Below, one piece after another: positions 7,621-16,823 of a DNA stretch of 64,000 nucleotides (the stretch's first letter is position 1; each line of letters opens with the position of its first letter). A program made the position numbers and the translations under genes. Below the pieces are notes generated by a model, which was not told the DNA's origin, ran no database searches, and was given only the letters and a program-made list of their open reading frames with translations. This DNA is from Saprospiraceae bacterium. Lineage in GTDB: Bacteria > Bacteroidota > Bacteroidia > Chitinophagales > Saprospiraceae. Location of the stretch: positions 1 through 64,000 of the forward strand of contig JALHOZ010000020.1 of assembly GCA_022842725.1 (NCBI GenBank), read 5' to 3'.

Positions 7621-7923
7621 TTACTTTTTTTCAAAAAACGTCAACCCGTTTTCACGAAGGGCTTCAAATAATATGGGCAGAGAGGATTTGCCCAGACCGT
7701 GGAGTTTTAAGAGTTCTTTTTGGCTGTAACCGGAAAGTTTTTCTAAAGATGTAATACCTTCATTTTCCAATGCCCGCCTTGCCGGAGCTGCCAGGAGAGA
7801 TAAAAAACCATCTGTGGGTTTTGCGATATTTTCGCAGACAGGACAAACCGGACAATCACTGCTTTTGTGAAAGGAATGGCCGTTGATACATGTACGCAAT
7901 GTTGATTTCGGATCCGGTATCAT
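7621..7923 (-). CDS. Small protein with a zinc-knuckle and RNA polymerase alpha-CTD-like fold
   Basis: I start at MIPDPKSTLRTCINGHSFHK, giving 100 residues; the longer frame to 7983 adds an unconvincing hydrophobic lead. Residues 8-35 carry C-x4-H and CPVCPVC, a likely zinc ribbon. Residues 45-100 read LLAAPARRALENEGITSLEKL, then SQKELLKLHGLGKSSLPIL. This is the helix-hairpin-helix pattern of the RNA polymerase alpha-subunit C-terminal domain (PARRALxxxGI...LxxLxGxGxxxLxxL). Such stand-alone alpha-CTD-like proteins are common and of unknown role; DNA or RNA binding is the natural guess. Single gene. Confidence 0.7.
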   Translation of the reverse strand: MIPDPKSTLRTCINGHSFHKSSDCPVCPVCENIAKPTDGFLSLLAAPARRALENEGITSLEKLSGYSQKELLKLHGLGKSSLPILFEALRENGLTFFEKK

Positions 7924-8174
7924 ACTTTTGATGTGCGATTGTTTTGGCAAAAATAAAATAATAAACCATTGTTTAAGGCACAAGTTTTTAATTTGTGCCT
8001 ATATGTATTCATGGTTTATAATGTACATAACATTATGTCAACTTAATACGGCCTTTTGTTGTCCGATTGTCAAAATTAAATATTTTTCTTTAAATATTTG
8101 GTAATATAAAATATTTACTTTAATTTAGTCCCTGAATAAAATCCCTATTGTATTAAGGGTCGTTATTTCCTGTA

Positions 8175-9077
8175 TTGTCAGTATTTACTATGAAGTATTT
8201 TTTTACCATTAATTTTTATATTATGAATTTTTTTAGTACCTTAGCTTCATGTAAGAAGCGATTCAGCGATTCAGCGATTCAGCGATTCAGCGATTTACAA
8301 CTAAACAAATGGCTGTATATGCTTTTTTTTGCATCACTTCTTGTATTATCATCTTGCAATAATCAAGATTCTGATAAAGAAAATGTTAAGCAAGATTCCG
8401 TTTCAGGCCTTAATACTGATCTAAAACTTCGAAGTGATGTATGTTATGAAGAGCTTTTAGAGAATCAATGTGTAAGTCAGGTTCCTTATTTTGAGGAACA
8501 ATTATTAGACGAAATTCCTGGTTATCCAGCAGATTGTACTTTCAAAGTAAAAGTCAAAATTTTAAATTGTGACAATCCAATGGCACCAGGTAGTACACAA
8601 TTTTTTACCTTGTCATTTGAAGTAATTGAGGTTAATTGCCCTCAATATGATTTTGAGGTTAATGAAATATTATTTAATCCCGGTATCAATGTACCTACTG
8701 TTGAGGATTACATGACTGTACTATATGAAAAACTTTATCGTAGGTTTGAAGATGTTTATTTCGATGATTTTAAAATTGCTTTCCTGTGCCCTGGTGCAAC
8801 AAATAAATGGTTTTATATAACTCACATTAGAGAATCTTGCTCAAGATTTTGCGTTTACCTGACAGGTCGGGAGGGTAATTATATTGCAACTCCTATACCT
8901 TGCGGAGCAGGATGTTGTAAAACTGAATCCAGAATGTGTTTTAATCGGGAAACCGGAAAAATAGAAAAAACCACAACAACGACACCTTTAACTCAAAATC
9001 AATGTGATCCACCTTCACCGGATACGCCATTTGGTTGTTTTATTGCCACACCTTGCAAGTTTATTTGTACCCAATAA
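8175..9077 (+). CDS. Cys-rich predicted lipoprotein with an 8-bp repeat near its 5' end
   Basis: A hydrophobic segment followed by LVLSSC (Cys at residue 61 of the longest frame) is a lipoprotein signal. The mature part of about 240 residues is rich in cysteine (over 15, many near the C-terminus: CGAGCC, CFNRETG, CFIATPC), suggesting disulfides outside the cytoplasm. No family is recognised. The start is unclear: ATG at 8319 would leave no basic n-region, while starts at 8175 or 8223 place five 8-bp repeats (8257-8296) inside the coding region, so that loss or gain of one unit would shift the frame. A strong terminator follows at 9085. Confidence 0.65.
   Translation: MSVFTMKYFFTINFYIMNFFSTLASCKKRFSDSAIQRFSDLQLNKWLYMLFFASLLVLSSCNNQDSDKENVKQDSVSGLNTDLKLRSDVCYEELLENQCVSQVPYFEEQLLDEIPGYPADCTFKVKVKILNCDNPMAPGSTQFFTLSFEVIEVNCPQYDFEVNEILFNPGINVPTVEDYMTVLYEKLYRRFEDVYFDDFKIAFLCPGATNKWFYITHIRESCSRFCVYLTGREGNYIATPIPCGAGCCKTESRMCFNRETGKIEKTTTTTPLTQNQCDPPSPDTPFGCFIATPCKFICTQ
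8257..8296. repeat. Five tandem copies of AGCGATTC (last ends in T)
   Basis: The 8-bp unit is repeated without interruption. Eight is not a multiple of three, so slippage would change the frame of any upstream start in the lipoprotein gene. Confidence 0.9.
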
Positions 9078-9084
9078 AATACTT

Positions 9085-9131
9085 ACAGACTGTAATCAAT
9101 TCGCAGATTACAGTCTGTTTAAATTTTTAAT
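9085..9131 (+). terminator. Rho-independent terminator
   Basis: CAGACTGTAATC (9086-9097) and GATTACAGTCTG (9106-9117) form a perfect 12-bp stem with an 8-base loop, followed by TTTAAATTTTT. It separates the Cys-rich lipoprotein from the next gene. Confidence 0.9.
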
Positions 9132-9154
9132 CAGCTTAAAAGAAATCAAAAAAA

Positions 9155-10774
9155 ATGAAAATGAAATCATTTATAATTATTGTTTGTTATTTTACCTTGG
9201 TTGTTGCTGCAGCTCAGGAGCCAGTGATAACATTTGATCAGTTTTCTCCCCGATGGTATATTGTGGCAAAAGATTCAACTTTTGTGGAGCCGAGCACTTC
9301 TGGTCTTGACCAATACTCAGCTTTTATTGGCTGGATACCGTTCCTGGACAGGGACTATACTTATTCACATTTTTATTCCAGGAATGAAAAGGGTGAAATG
9401 GATGGCGGCTTGGTTCAAAAAATAAATAATATTGATGGCGCGGTGGAATGGTCTAAACTTATCAATACCAGACATAATTATTTTCAGGTTTCAACCCAAT
9501 CCCTTTTGCCTTCTTCTGACTCAACACTAACATTCATCGGAATGAAAAGGACTAATGTTTATCATCGGCCATTTCCTGCTTGGGGTAATGCAATTGGATA
9601 TGGAGTACCCTGGTATATTACTTTAGACAAAAAAACAGGAATTACATTAAGTGAAAAAGTAAATTTACAGGATACAACAGGGGTTTTGGATTTTGTCCGC
9701 GGTAAAGGATATTTTTATGATAAAAATGGTGATTTGATTCAATTAAATTATGATCCAAGAAAAGTAAAATTAAGTATTTTTGATACACTTGATAAGAGTT
9801 TTATCCCTTTTCAGTATTTAGATCTGAGCAGAAACATTCCAGTGGAAAATTTAGCAGGAGAGTCATCTAACTTTTCAATACTTAATGATTCCACACTTAT
9901 GATTTTTTATTATTCAAAAAGTGAAGATTCAGATATACAAACTGATGAATCATTCCTGGATATATATAAACTAACTAAAGATACTTACTCGATGGTAAAC
10001 CGGGTTGACTTGTTACCCTATTATCATGTCCGACCTGATGTTTATGATATTAACGATAATATGATTATCCTGAATAGTAAAAACGGGGAAACAGGACTGA
10101 TTAAATCGTACAAAAATCCTGACAATATATTTCAGTATAAAAATTGGTTTTTATGGTTGGATAAAAACGGAAAAGAAAAAGTATTCAAAAAAGAAATCAA
10201 GCTTGACAATTCTTCACATGTATATTCTTTTATTAAAGTATTTTACATGAACGAACTAAATGTTTACCTCGCAGGATTTCCTGCTTCGCAAGGAGTTCAT
10301 GGATTTGATATACTGAAGATCAATCTGGATGGTACCATTGAAAAAACAGGTGCTCTCACAACAAATGACCCGAATAACAATCTTCGTTCATCTTTTTTTT
10401 ATGTCAATGAAAAAGGTGATGTCATTATGCACGTTTTTTGGGATAGACATTACAGTTCGATTCTTGGATTTCACCTCAGCGACTTAGGTGTAGATTTTTC
10501 TTCCCATAGTTTGGACTATATACAACCGGTTTCGTTGCTATCACTGTCGCCAAATCCTGCAACCAATGAAGTAAAACTTAACGTCAGCGACGATAAATAT
10601 CTTCAGGGGATGGTATACATTTTTTCAATGAAAGGTGAGATGTTGTTCAAACAAAAGATTTTAAGTGGTGATCTTCTGGATGTAAGTTCATTTCCACCAG
10701 GTAGTTATATGGTTCAATTTAATCCGGAGTCCCGTCCCGAATACTTCCTGACGACAAAGTTGGTAAAACCGTAA
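9155..10774 (+). CDS. Secreted protein with T9SS sorting domain
   Basis: A 539-residue protein with a signal peptide (MKMKSFIIIVCYFTLVVAAAQ) and cleavage near AAAQ. The central 430 residues contain strand-rich repeats with Asp-x-Asn/Gly turns (DKKTGIT, DKNGDLIQL, NLDGTIEKTG), suggesting a beta-propeller-like fold. The final 80 residues (LSLSPNPATNEVKLNVSD ... PPGSYMVQF ... TTKLVKP) are a Por secretion-system C-terminal sorting domain, so the protein should cross the outer membrane through type IX secretion and lose this tail. No catalytic motif is visible. It is a single gene between a terminator and a long palindrome. Confidence 0.8.
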   Translation: MKMKSFIIIVCYFTLVVAAAQEPVITFDQFSPRWYIVAKDSTFVEPSTSGLDQYSAFIGWIPFLDRDYTYSHFYSRNEKGEMDGGLVQKINNIDGAVEWSKLINTRHNYFQVSTQSLLPSSDSTLTFIGMKRTNVYHRPFPAWGNAIGYGVPWYITLDKKTGITLSEKVNLQDTTGVLDFVRGKGYFYDKNGDLIQLNYDPRKVKLSIFDTLDKSFIPFQYLDLSRNIPVENLAGESSNFSILNDSTLMIFYYSKSEDSDIQTDESFLDIYKLTKDTYSMVNRVDLLPYYHVRPDVYDINDNMIILNSKNGETGLIKSYKNPDNIFQYKNWFLWLDKNGKEKVFKKEIKLDNSSHVYSFIKVFYMNELNVYLAGFPASQGVHGFDILKINLDGTIEKTGALTTNDPNNNLRSSFFYVNEKGDVIMHVFWDRHYSSILGFHLSDLGVDFSSHSLDYIQPVSLLSLSPNPATNEVKLNVSDDKYLQGMVYIFSMKGEMLFKQKILSGDLLDVSSFPPGSYMVQFNPESRPEYFLTTKLVKP

Positions 10775-10897
10775 AACTTTGGTCAGTTTGTTTGATCTGT
10801 TGATATTGTTAGAAGAGGTAATGGTAAATTCGTAAGTTTTTATTTGCACAAAGATCGTATTCTTCCTGTTTGTATCAAAAATAATATATCTTTTCAG

Positions 10898-10936
10898 GGT
10901 AAACCTTTTTGGTTTTTAAAACCAAAAAGGTTTACC
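10898..10936. terminator. 39-bp perfect palindrome, likely terminator
   Basis: Nineteen bases (GGTAAACCTTTTTGGTTTT) are followed by one base and their exact inverse. It lies about 125 bp after the T9SS gene with no T-run beyond the stem. The inner T/A tracts could end transcription on either strand. The rest of 10775-11147 shows no gene. Confidence 0.65.
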
Positions 10937-11091
10937 ACTTCAAGAAACGTAGTTTGGTCTTCGTAAAAGGCGGTCGGATGGTGTCTCTTCCGTCATTTTT
11001 AATATAGCTGATGATTAATACCTAAAAAAATTAGGGTATAAGTTTTCTCAAAAATATTTTTTAAAATGGTATGAAAAACAAAAATAAAGGA

Positions 11092-11099
11092 TAGTTTTG
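11092..11099 (+). promoter_or_regulatory. Bacteroidota -7 box TAGTTTTG
   Basis: Exact TAnnTTTG match about 52 bp before the ATG of the VOC protein gene. No clear -33 element was seen. Confidence 0.4.
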
Positions 11100-11150
11100 C
11101 CACATAAATAGTTCAGAATTTTTGTTTAATCCCTTACAAAATATCCCTTG

Positions 11151-11558
11151 ATGAAAGTAAAATCAATCTACGTCAATCTTCCGGCCAAAGACCTGAAAAG
11201 ATCAAGAGATTTCTGGACAAAACTCGGATTTGTATTCAACGAACAGTTTTCAGACGAAAATGCATTGTGTTTGGTGCTTCAGGAAGGGGTGATCTATTCC
11301 ATGCTCATCAGCCATGATATGTTCAAAACTTTTACCAACCGGGATATCGCAGACAGTTCAACGACTCAGGTACTTTCTGCCATAGAAGTGGACAGCAGAG
11401 AAGAGGTCGACAGCATTGTATCTCTTGCTATGCAACATGGTGCTACCCGATACAGAGAAAGTGCCGACCATGGATGGATGTACTACGACAGTTTTGCTGA
11501 TCCTGACGGACACCAATGGGAAGTTTTGTACACAGAACCTACCCAATTACCACAATAA
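11151..11558 (+). CDS. VOC-superfamily (glyoxalase/bleomycin-resistance fold) protein
   Basis: A 135-residue cytoplasmic protein with the paired beta-alpha-beta-beta-beta modules of the vicinal oxygen chelate fold. The first module holds IYVNLPAKDLKRSRDFWTKL; the second ends in YYDSFADPDGHQWEVLY, the usual C-terminal signature supplying the metal ligand. The arrangement resembles predicted lactoylglutathione-lyase-like proteins of unknown substrate, so I do not assign an enzyme. A TTG at 11148 precedes the ATG used here. A 12-bp hairpin follows at 11613. Monocistronic. Confidence 0.85.
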   Translation: MKVKSIYVNLPAKDLKRSRDFWTKLGFVFNEQFSDENALCLVLQEGVIYSMLISHDMFKTFTNRDIADSSTTQVLSAIEVDSREEVDSIVSLAMQHGATRYRESADHGWMYYDSFADPDGHQWEVLYTEPTQLPQ

Positions 11559-11612
11559 ATCTTTGATATTCACATATCTTCATAAGAAGGGGTGTGATGT
11601 TTTGGCTTTTTG

Positions 11613-11642
11613 TTTTAAACGTGCAGCGTGGCACGTTTAAAA
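11613..11642. terminator. 12-bp perfect hairpin, possible bidirectional terminator
   Basis: TTTTAAACGTGC (11613-11624) pairs with GCACGTTTAAAA (11631-11642) around a 6-base loop. The A/T ends give U-tracts in either direction. Confidence 0.55.
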
Positions 11643-11749
11643 TAAAATCATATTATAAAAAGAACTCATTGTGAAATATCATGTTGTATCCATGTTGTCG
11701 GAATCCTGCTTGAAGTATAATATTACCGACACTCTTAACCATAAACAAT

Positions 11750-13333
11750 ATGAATTTAAAAATAATCATTAGTGTTTTTTTCTATTTGGTAATTATCTCA
11801 AAAATGGATGCTCAAAGTGATGACAAATCCGTTGTTTTGGATATATTGCCCATCGACAATTCTATTGTCATGATAAACGGCAAAGGAGAAGTGGTTTGTA
11901 CTTTTCCAACCGGCGCCAGACCTAAGGTTGAAGATAAGATGAACAATACTTTTACGGTATTTTCTCTTGAAAGGAGTTTTGTTTATTATGATTTTTCTAA
12001 TGGGTATTTGCCGGTTGTCCATGATAAAAAATGGAAATTTTATAATGTAAAAGGGGAAGAAATCAAAGATTTAGGTGATAAGTACACATTATTTACAACT
12101 CCCGTTGATGGTGTCTACCGGGCTTATGAAAAATTAACCGATGGGAATTATACAACGGTTTTTATCAATCAGTTTTTTGAAGAAATGTTTTACGGTCAAC
12201 GATTTGCCGAGGCTACAAATATGAAAGATGGGTATGCTTTTGCCAAATTGAAGGATGTTGTTGGTTCATGGACTGTTGTATCCGGACAAACCGGGCAAAT
12301 GATTGTTTTGGATTCTATGTTAAGTAATCAAATTAAAGAGATAACTAAAGATCCTAAAGGATTAGGCATCGTGAAATATAAAAACCAATATAAAACTGAT
12401 TATATAGATAAAAATGGAAAAATAATTTCATCAAAAGAAATTAAAAATACATCTACAAAAGAAGAAGAATTAATCATAAAAAACATTCAAACCTGTTTGG
12501 ACAATCATTCCTTCGCCATAAGTACAGGAATCGGCATTTTGAAAAAGGAATTGGCTCCCGACCTAAGAAGCAAAAACGAAGCATTGGAATGGGGCCTCGT
12601 TGTGAATCATGATTTTATCCCATCGTGGATGAATCTGAAAAAAAACGAATTTTTTTTCTGTAATGTTGCAAATGAAAAATATTTTGGAGGGACCATCCTT
12701 GACACCATAAGTGAAAAAACAGAATTTCGTTATTATGATTTTATCGATAAAAAATTAATATTTACTTCGGAAAAGGAAATTGAATATATCTATGGCAATA
12801 AGTTTTTTGTCACTTCACCATCTTCAACAGGTTATGGCACCAAACTCACTGAAATATATGATACAAAAGGTCAGCTTCTGTATAGTCTTCATCCTACGAA
12901 AAGACATTTTAATGGTATAAACGCTACGTCAGGTTTTGATCCGGATGATGTGTTTAGTTTGTTTATATCAAATGATGAAGACATAAGCAAACTTTCATTA
13001 TTTGGTAATCTTCGACATATTGAGTTCGGCAAATGTTCTTTTTTACAACTTCCGGAATTGTTGTCCTCAATGTTGTATCTAAAGTCAGTAAAGGTGACAG
13101 CGTGCCCGAATCTGACAGAACTGCCGGCTTTTTTGGGCAAATCCACTACCTTTCAAAGTCTGGAAATTGCGGATTGTCCTAAACTTAAAAATATCGAACA
13201 AATCATTGAGTCTTCACCATCTCTTCAAAAAGTAAAGACACAAAATTATAACTTTGTAAACGGATTCGGAAATAAGATGAAGTTACAAAAACCTGAATTG
13301 AAATTTGACGTTAGTTTTATGAAAAGTCACTAA
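11750..13333 (+). CDS. Secreted WG-repeat-like protein with a C-terminal LRR-like segment
   Basis: A 527-residue protein with a signal peptide (MNLKIIISVFFYLVIISKMDAQ). Residues 25-240 carry repeated units such as GYLPVVHDKKWKFYNVKGEEI, DGYAFAKLKDVVGSWTVVSG and GLGIVKYKNQYKTDYIDKNGK, which follow the WG-repeat beta-hairpin pattern. Residues 430-510 (LRHIEFGKCSFLQLPELL, LKSVKVTACPNLTELPAFL, FQSLEIADCPKLKNIEQII) form about three leucine-rich repeats. There is no T9SS tail and no lipobox, so the protein is probably periplasmic. Role unknown; both repeat types mediate binding. It stands alone. Confidence 0.7.
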   Translation: MNLKIIISVFFYLVIISKMDAQSDDKSVVLDILPIDNSIVMINGKGEVVCTFPTGARPKVEDKMNNTFTVFSLERSFVYYDFSNGYLPVVHDKKWKFYNVKGEEIKDLGDKYTLFTTPVDGVYRAYEKLTDGNYTTVFINQFFEEMFYGQRFAEATNMKDGYAFAKLKDVVGSWTVVSGQTGQMIVLDSMLSNQIKEITKDPKGLGIVKYKNQYKTDYIDKNGKIISSKEIKNTSTKEEELIIKNIQTCLDNHSFAISTGIGILKKELAPDLRSKNEALEWGLVVNHDFIPSWMNLKKNEFFFCNVANEKYFGGTILDTISEKTEFRYYDFIDKKLIFTSEKEIEYIYGNKFFVTSPSSTGYGTKLTEIYDTKGQLLYSLHPTKRHFNGINATSGFDPDDVFSLFISNDEDISKLSLFGNLRHIEFGKCSFLQLPELLSSMLYLKSVKVTACPNLTELPAFLGKSTTFQSLEIADCPKLKNIEQIIESSPSLQKVKTQNYNFVNGFGNKMKLQKPELKFDVSFMKSH

Positions 13334-13742
13334 TTTAATCCCGGGATTTTCCGGTAAACTAAAAATTTTAAGTTTTAGATTGATATTATTTTGTGTGGTA
13401 TTTGCCAAAAAAAATATTGGATATTTAAACCGATAATCCAACACAATCCTAAGGAAGATTTTTTATGATTGGTGTTGATGAGCATCATTAATTACGCCAG
13501 GCTATTTTAGGAATTTAAATAAATGTACTTTTTTCATAATCTTCTTATTCCGATTTTTTGTTTTAACCAAAAAATATCCTGAGGTCAATACAAACAAAAA
13601 ACTGTCGCCACCGACAACATTTATAATTCGTATAAGCTCAATCAAATATTTTATAATGAAAAAATCTTCAATTTCAGGGTAGTTCATTATATTTGTCAAT
13701 AGTTTTCGTAAAAGAAATGAACAATCCGCTAAATGACAAAAT
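13334..13742. other. Intergenic stretch without a supported gene
   Basis: AT-rich, about 410 bp, between two genes in the same direction. I see no RNA gene or clear terminator; the minus-strand frame at 13502-13765 overlaps the next gene and has no credible protein pattern. Confidence 0.5.
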
Positions 13743-16631
13743 ATGAATCTAACACTACGTTTCAAAATACTTTTTTCCTTTGTTATTCTGATGTGTCAGA
13801 CGTCGATATTTTATGGACAGGATACAATCAGAATTCCATCAAATTTTCCAAAAATACAGGATGCTTTGGATATTGCCAGAACCAATACGGTTATCCTCGT
13901 GGCTCCCGGCACGTATTACGAAAACCTGGTGTGGCCTTCAGACATTGACGGGATTTCGCTGATCGGATCGAAAGGAAGTGCGGTTACCATCATCGACGGA
14001 GGAAATACAGGCAGGGTGGTACATATGGTTGCTCCAAATCCCGGCACAGGAAATAATCTTATCTCGCAGGCAACCTTACTGAAAGGATTTACGATACAAC
14101 ACGGGAAAACAATATCTGAGGATGGTGCCGGATTAAGATGTTTTTATGCCAACCCGAAACTTGAAGATCTTCGCATTATACAGAATGAAGGCTCAGGCAG
14201 TGGTTGTGTAGGTGCCGGAGCTTATCTCTTCGGATATTCAGGCGTCATAAAAAATTGTGAAGTGTCAAACAACAGGATTACGGCCACAGGTACAGCCAAT
14301 GCTCCAGGCATGGCAGTTGTGTACCTGAACGATGTTTCTGTCACAGATTGTTCCTTTTTGTTTAATACCTCTGTTTCCGGTATAAACAGTTCCGGTGGCG
14401 GTCTCCTCCTGACCAAAACGTCAAACTCACCGGCAATTCCAGCCAACATTCGTGTTACTAACTGCCGTTTTGATCAAAATGCCATCCGGGCAACAAATCT
14501 TTCAAATGGTGGGGGGTTGTTTATGAGAGGTAATCTTTCAGAGGATCAGACAAGTTTGTTTGTCGAAAATTGTATTTTTTATCAAAATGAAGCAAAACTC
14601 TCCGGTGGAGCTATGTATGGGGAAGCAAAAAACATCAACATAAAACAATGTTTGTTTTTTAATAATACCGCTTCATCAGGGGGCGGAATGTTCGTCAACA
14701 AAGCTGAAAAAGTAGACATAACGTGGTCGAGATTTACCCAAAACGAGGCTTTGGCAGGTGCAGGGCTATACCTGGATGTGGTATATACTAATAAAGTGCG
14801 CAACAGCAGGTTTGACCACAACCGCTCTCTGCCGGGTATGGTGGTCAAGGGTTCAGCCGTCTATCATAATACTGAGTATAGCAGTTTGATTCTGGAAAAT
14901 GTAGTTTTAGATCACAATGCTGAAAACCCAGTATATACAGTCGATGAAAATGTAAGTATAAAATTTTGTACATCCTACCTGAATGAAAAAAGTACGTTCG
15001 AAGGCAAAACCGATGTTTATATAGATAATTCCATTTTGTGGAATCTTTCTGAAAAAGAGGCAACAAACCAGGATATAGATCTTTGGATAGGAACTTCATT
15101 GGTAAAAGGTGAAGAACCCGATGATTTTATTCTAAATGAAAACCCTTTGATGGTCAGTGATGAAATTCCCGTTCCTACACTTTTATCACCCTGTATCAAT
15201 TTTGGAGAAAATTGGTCATTAGAAATAAAGCAGGATATTCAGGGATATCCGCGCACTATGCCGACAGGAAGTCAGTCTGATATCGGAGCTTATGAAGTAG
15301 ATCAGTATAATTCTTTTGTTACGGTTCGCTACTTTTATGATAAAAATCAAAACGGAAGCAGAGAAAACGACGAGCCGTGGTTGCGGTTTGGAAAGGCAAC
15401 AGACAATAAGGGGAAAACATATGTCAATACTACCGAAAAGGGTAGTAAAATATTTTTACGACCCGGCAATCAAAGGGTATCATACCTTGAAGATCTGTTT
15501 GGGGAATGGAAGCTCACCAATGAAAAAGACCACACCTTTTTTGTGAACTCATGGGAATATCAAAGAGACGTAAGTTTTGGGTTGTTTCCGCTTAAAACAG
15601 TAAGTCAGCTATCTTCATTTATGGCTTCTGATCCTGTCAGGTGTGGAAAACGAAGCAGCTTTGTAGTTGCTGCATCCAATTCCGGAACGACAACTTCCGA
15701 TGGTCAGCTGCGACTTCGTTTGGATGAAAAAGTAAGTAATATAACTTTTGTTGACCTTCCTGATGTAACCATATCTGATTTGGAATACGGATGGAATTTT
15801 GTCGGATTGGAGCCGGGACAAGTACTGGCCAAATCATTTTTTATCCAGGCACCCGATCAGATTGTTTCCGGGCAAACGGAGACCCTCTTTTCATTTTGCC
15901 ATCATATTTCCGGATTTACAGATACCGAAACCATCTGTTATCAGGCACCTGTACATTGTAAAGATGTTTCCGATGAAAAAGTAGCCACACCACAACATGA
16001 GGATTTTTACCATCTCATAGATCGACCTTTGACATATACCATACGTTTTCAAAATACCGGTATTGACTTTGCCAGAAATGTAATCATCCATGATGTCATC
16101 GATAGCTCATTTGATATCACATCCTTAAAAATCCTTCACACAAGCCATGAGGAGGTTTTGTCAGTTTTTTACGATGACGTTTCAAGACAGGTATCGTTTG
16201 AGTTTAAAAATATTTTCCAAACTGATAGTTTTACCCATTCTGAAGAAAGCAGAGGTTATGTAACTTATTCTGTCTTAAACAAAAAAGAGTTGCCATTACT
16301 AACTGTGGTAGAAAACAAAGCCCAAATCATTTTTGATAATTTTAGTCCGGTAGTTACCAATACTACACGCAATATTTTGGTCGATAAAATTTCTTCCTAT
16401 GTTGATGATAAAACCTTGACCGACATTCAGGTTTTTCCCAATCCAACAGCAGACAGGGTTGTATTTAGCAGACCGGTTGATTCAGCCGAATTTTACACAT
16501 TACAGGGTCAATGTATTCAAAAGTCTGCATCAACAGATCATTTGATGATGGATTTTCCGACCGGTTTATATATCCTAAGACTATCCTCAGAGGGTAAGGT
16601 CAGTTCGTTCAAGATTACAGTAGTGAAATAG
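13743..16631 (+). CDS. T9SS-exported right-handed beta-helix protein
   Basis: A 962-residue secreted protein. The signal peptide (MNLTLRFKILFSFVILMCQTSIFYGQ) is followed at residues 30-430 by a right-handed parallel beta-helix: it opens with IRIPSNFPKIQDALDIA and VAPGTYYENL, the usual entry into this fold, then repeats of the type N-C-x-F/I-x-x-N-x-A. A Pro/Gly-rich section ends at SDIGAYEVD, as in many Bacteroidota beta-helix proteins. Residues 690-880 hold an Ig-like module with NTGIDFARNVIIHDVIDSSFD, matching the DUF11-type surface repeats. The tail (IQVFPNPTADRVVFSRP...GLYILRLSSEGK) is a Por sorting domain. A carbohydrate-binding or lyase role is possible, but no catalytic triad is evident. 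Confidence 0.85.
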   Translation: MNLTLRFKILFSFVILMCQTSIFYGQDTIRIPSNFPKIQDALDIARTNTVILVAPGTYYENLVWPSDIDGISLIGSKGSAVTIIDGGNTGRVVHMVAPNPGTGNNLISQATLLKGFTIQHGKTISEDGAGLRCFYANPKLEDLRIIQNEGSGSGCVGAGAYLFGYSGVIKNCEVSNNRITATGTANAPGMAVVYLNDVSVTDCSFLFNTSVSGINSSGGGLLLTKTSNSPAIPANIRVTNCRFDQNAIRATNLSNGGGLFMRGNLSEDQTSLFVENCIFYQNEAKLSGGAMYGEAKNINIKQCLFFNNTASSGGGMFVNKAEKVDITWSRFTQNEALAGAGLYLDVVYTNKVRNSRFDHNRSLPGMVVKGSAVYHNTEYSSLILENVVLDHNAENPVYTVDENVSIKFCTSYLNEKSTFEGKTDVYIDNSILWNLSEKEATNQDIDLWIGTSLVKGEEPDDFILNENPLMVSDEIPVPTLLSPCINFGENWSLEIKQDIQGYPRTMPTGSQSDIGAYEVDQYNSFVTVRYFYDKNQNGSRENDEPWLRFGKATDNKGKTYVNTTEKGSKIFLRPGNQRVSYLEDLFGEWKLTNEKDHTFFVNSWEYQRDVSFGLFPLKTVSQLSSFMASDPVRCGKRSSFVVAASNSGTTTSDGQLRLRLDEKVSNITFVDLPDVTISDLEYGWNFVGLEPGQVLAKSFFIQAPDQIVSGQTETLFSFCHHISGFTDTETICYQAPVHCKDVSDEKVATPQHEDFYHLIDRPLTYTIRFQNTGIDFARNVIIHDVIDSSFDITSLKILHTSHEEVLSVFYDDVSRQVSFEFKNIFQTDSFTHSEESRGYVTYSVLNKKELPLLTVVENKAQIIFDNFSPVVTNTTRNILVDKISSYVDDKTLTDIQVFPNPTADRVVFSRPVDSAEFYTLQGQCIQKSASTDHLMMDFPTGLYILRLSSEGKVSSFKITVVK

Positions 16632-16689
16632 AATCTTTTTCTCTTTATTTTTTCCTTGATGGTAATACCCGGCACCTAAAACCTGGAAA

Positions 16690-16716
16690 CTCATTATTTT
16701 TTTTTCAAATAATGAG
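16690..16716 (+). terminator. Weak hairpin after the beta-helix gene
   Basis: CTCATTATT (16690-16698) pairs with AATAATGAG (16708-16716), with Ts in the loop and no T-run after the stem. A terminator role is only possible. Confidence 0.35.
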
Positions 16717-16823
16717 TACAAAAAAACACTTCCTGACTTACCTTTACAAATCACTTTCCAAACAGACATTTTTCTTTCGGTTGTGGTCCATTTTTTCTGA
16801 ATGTTTATTGATTATCAAAATTC

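Noticed and set aside
10898-10936. The 39-bp perfect palindrome as a MITE end or origin
   Set aside because: It is a single short hairpin downstream of a gene with no second copy in the window; a terminator is simpler.
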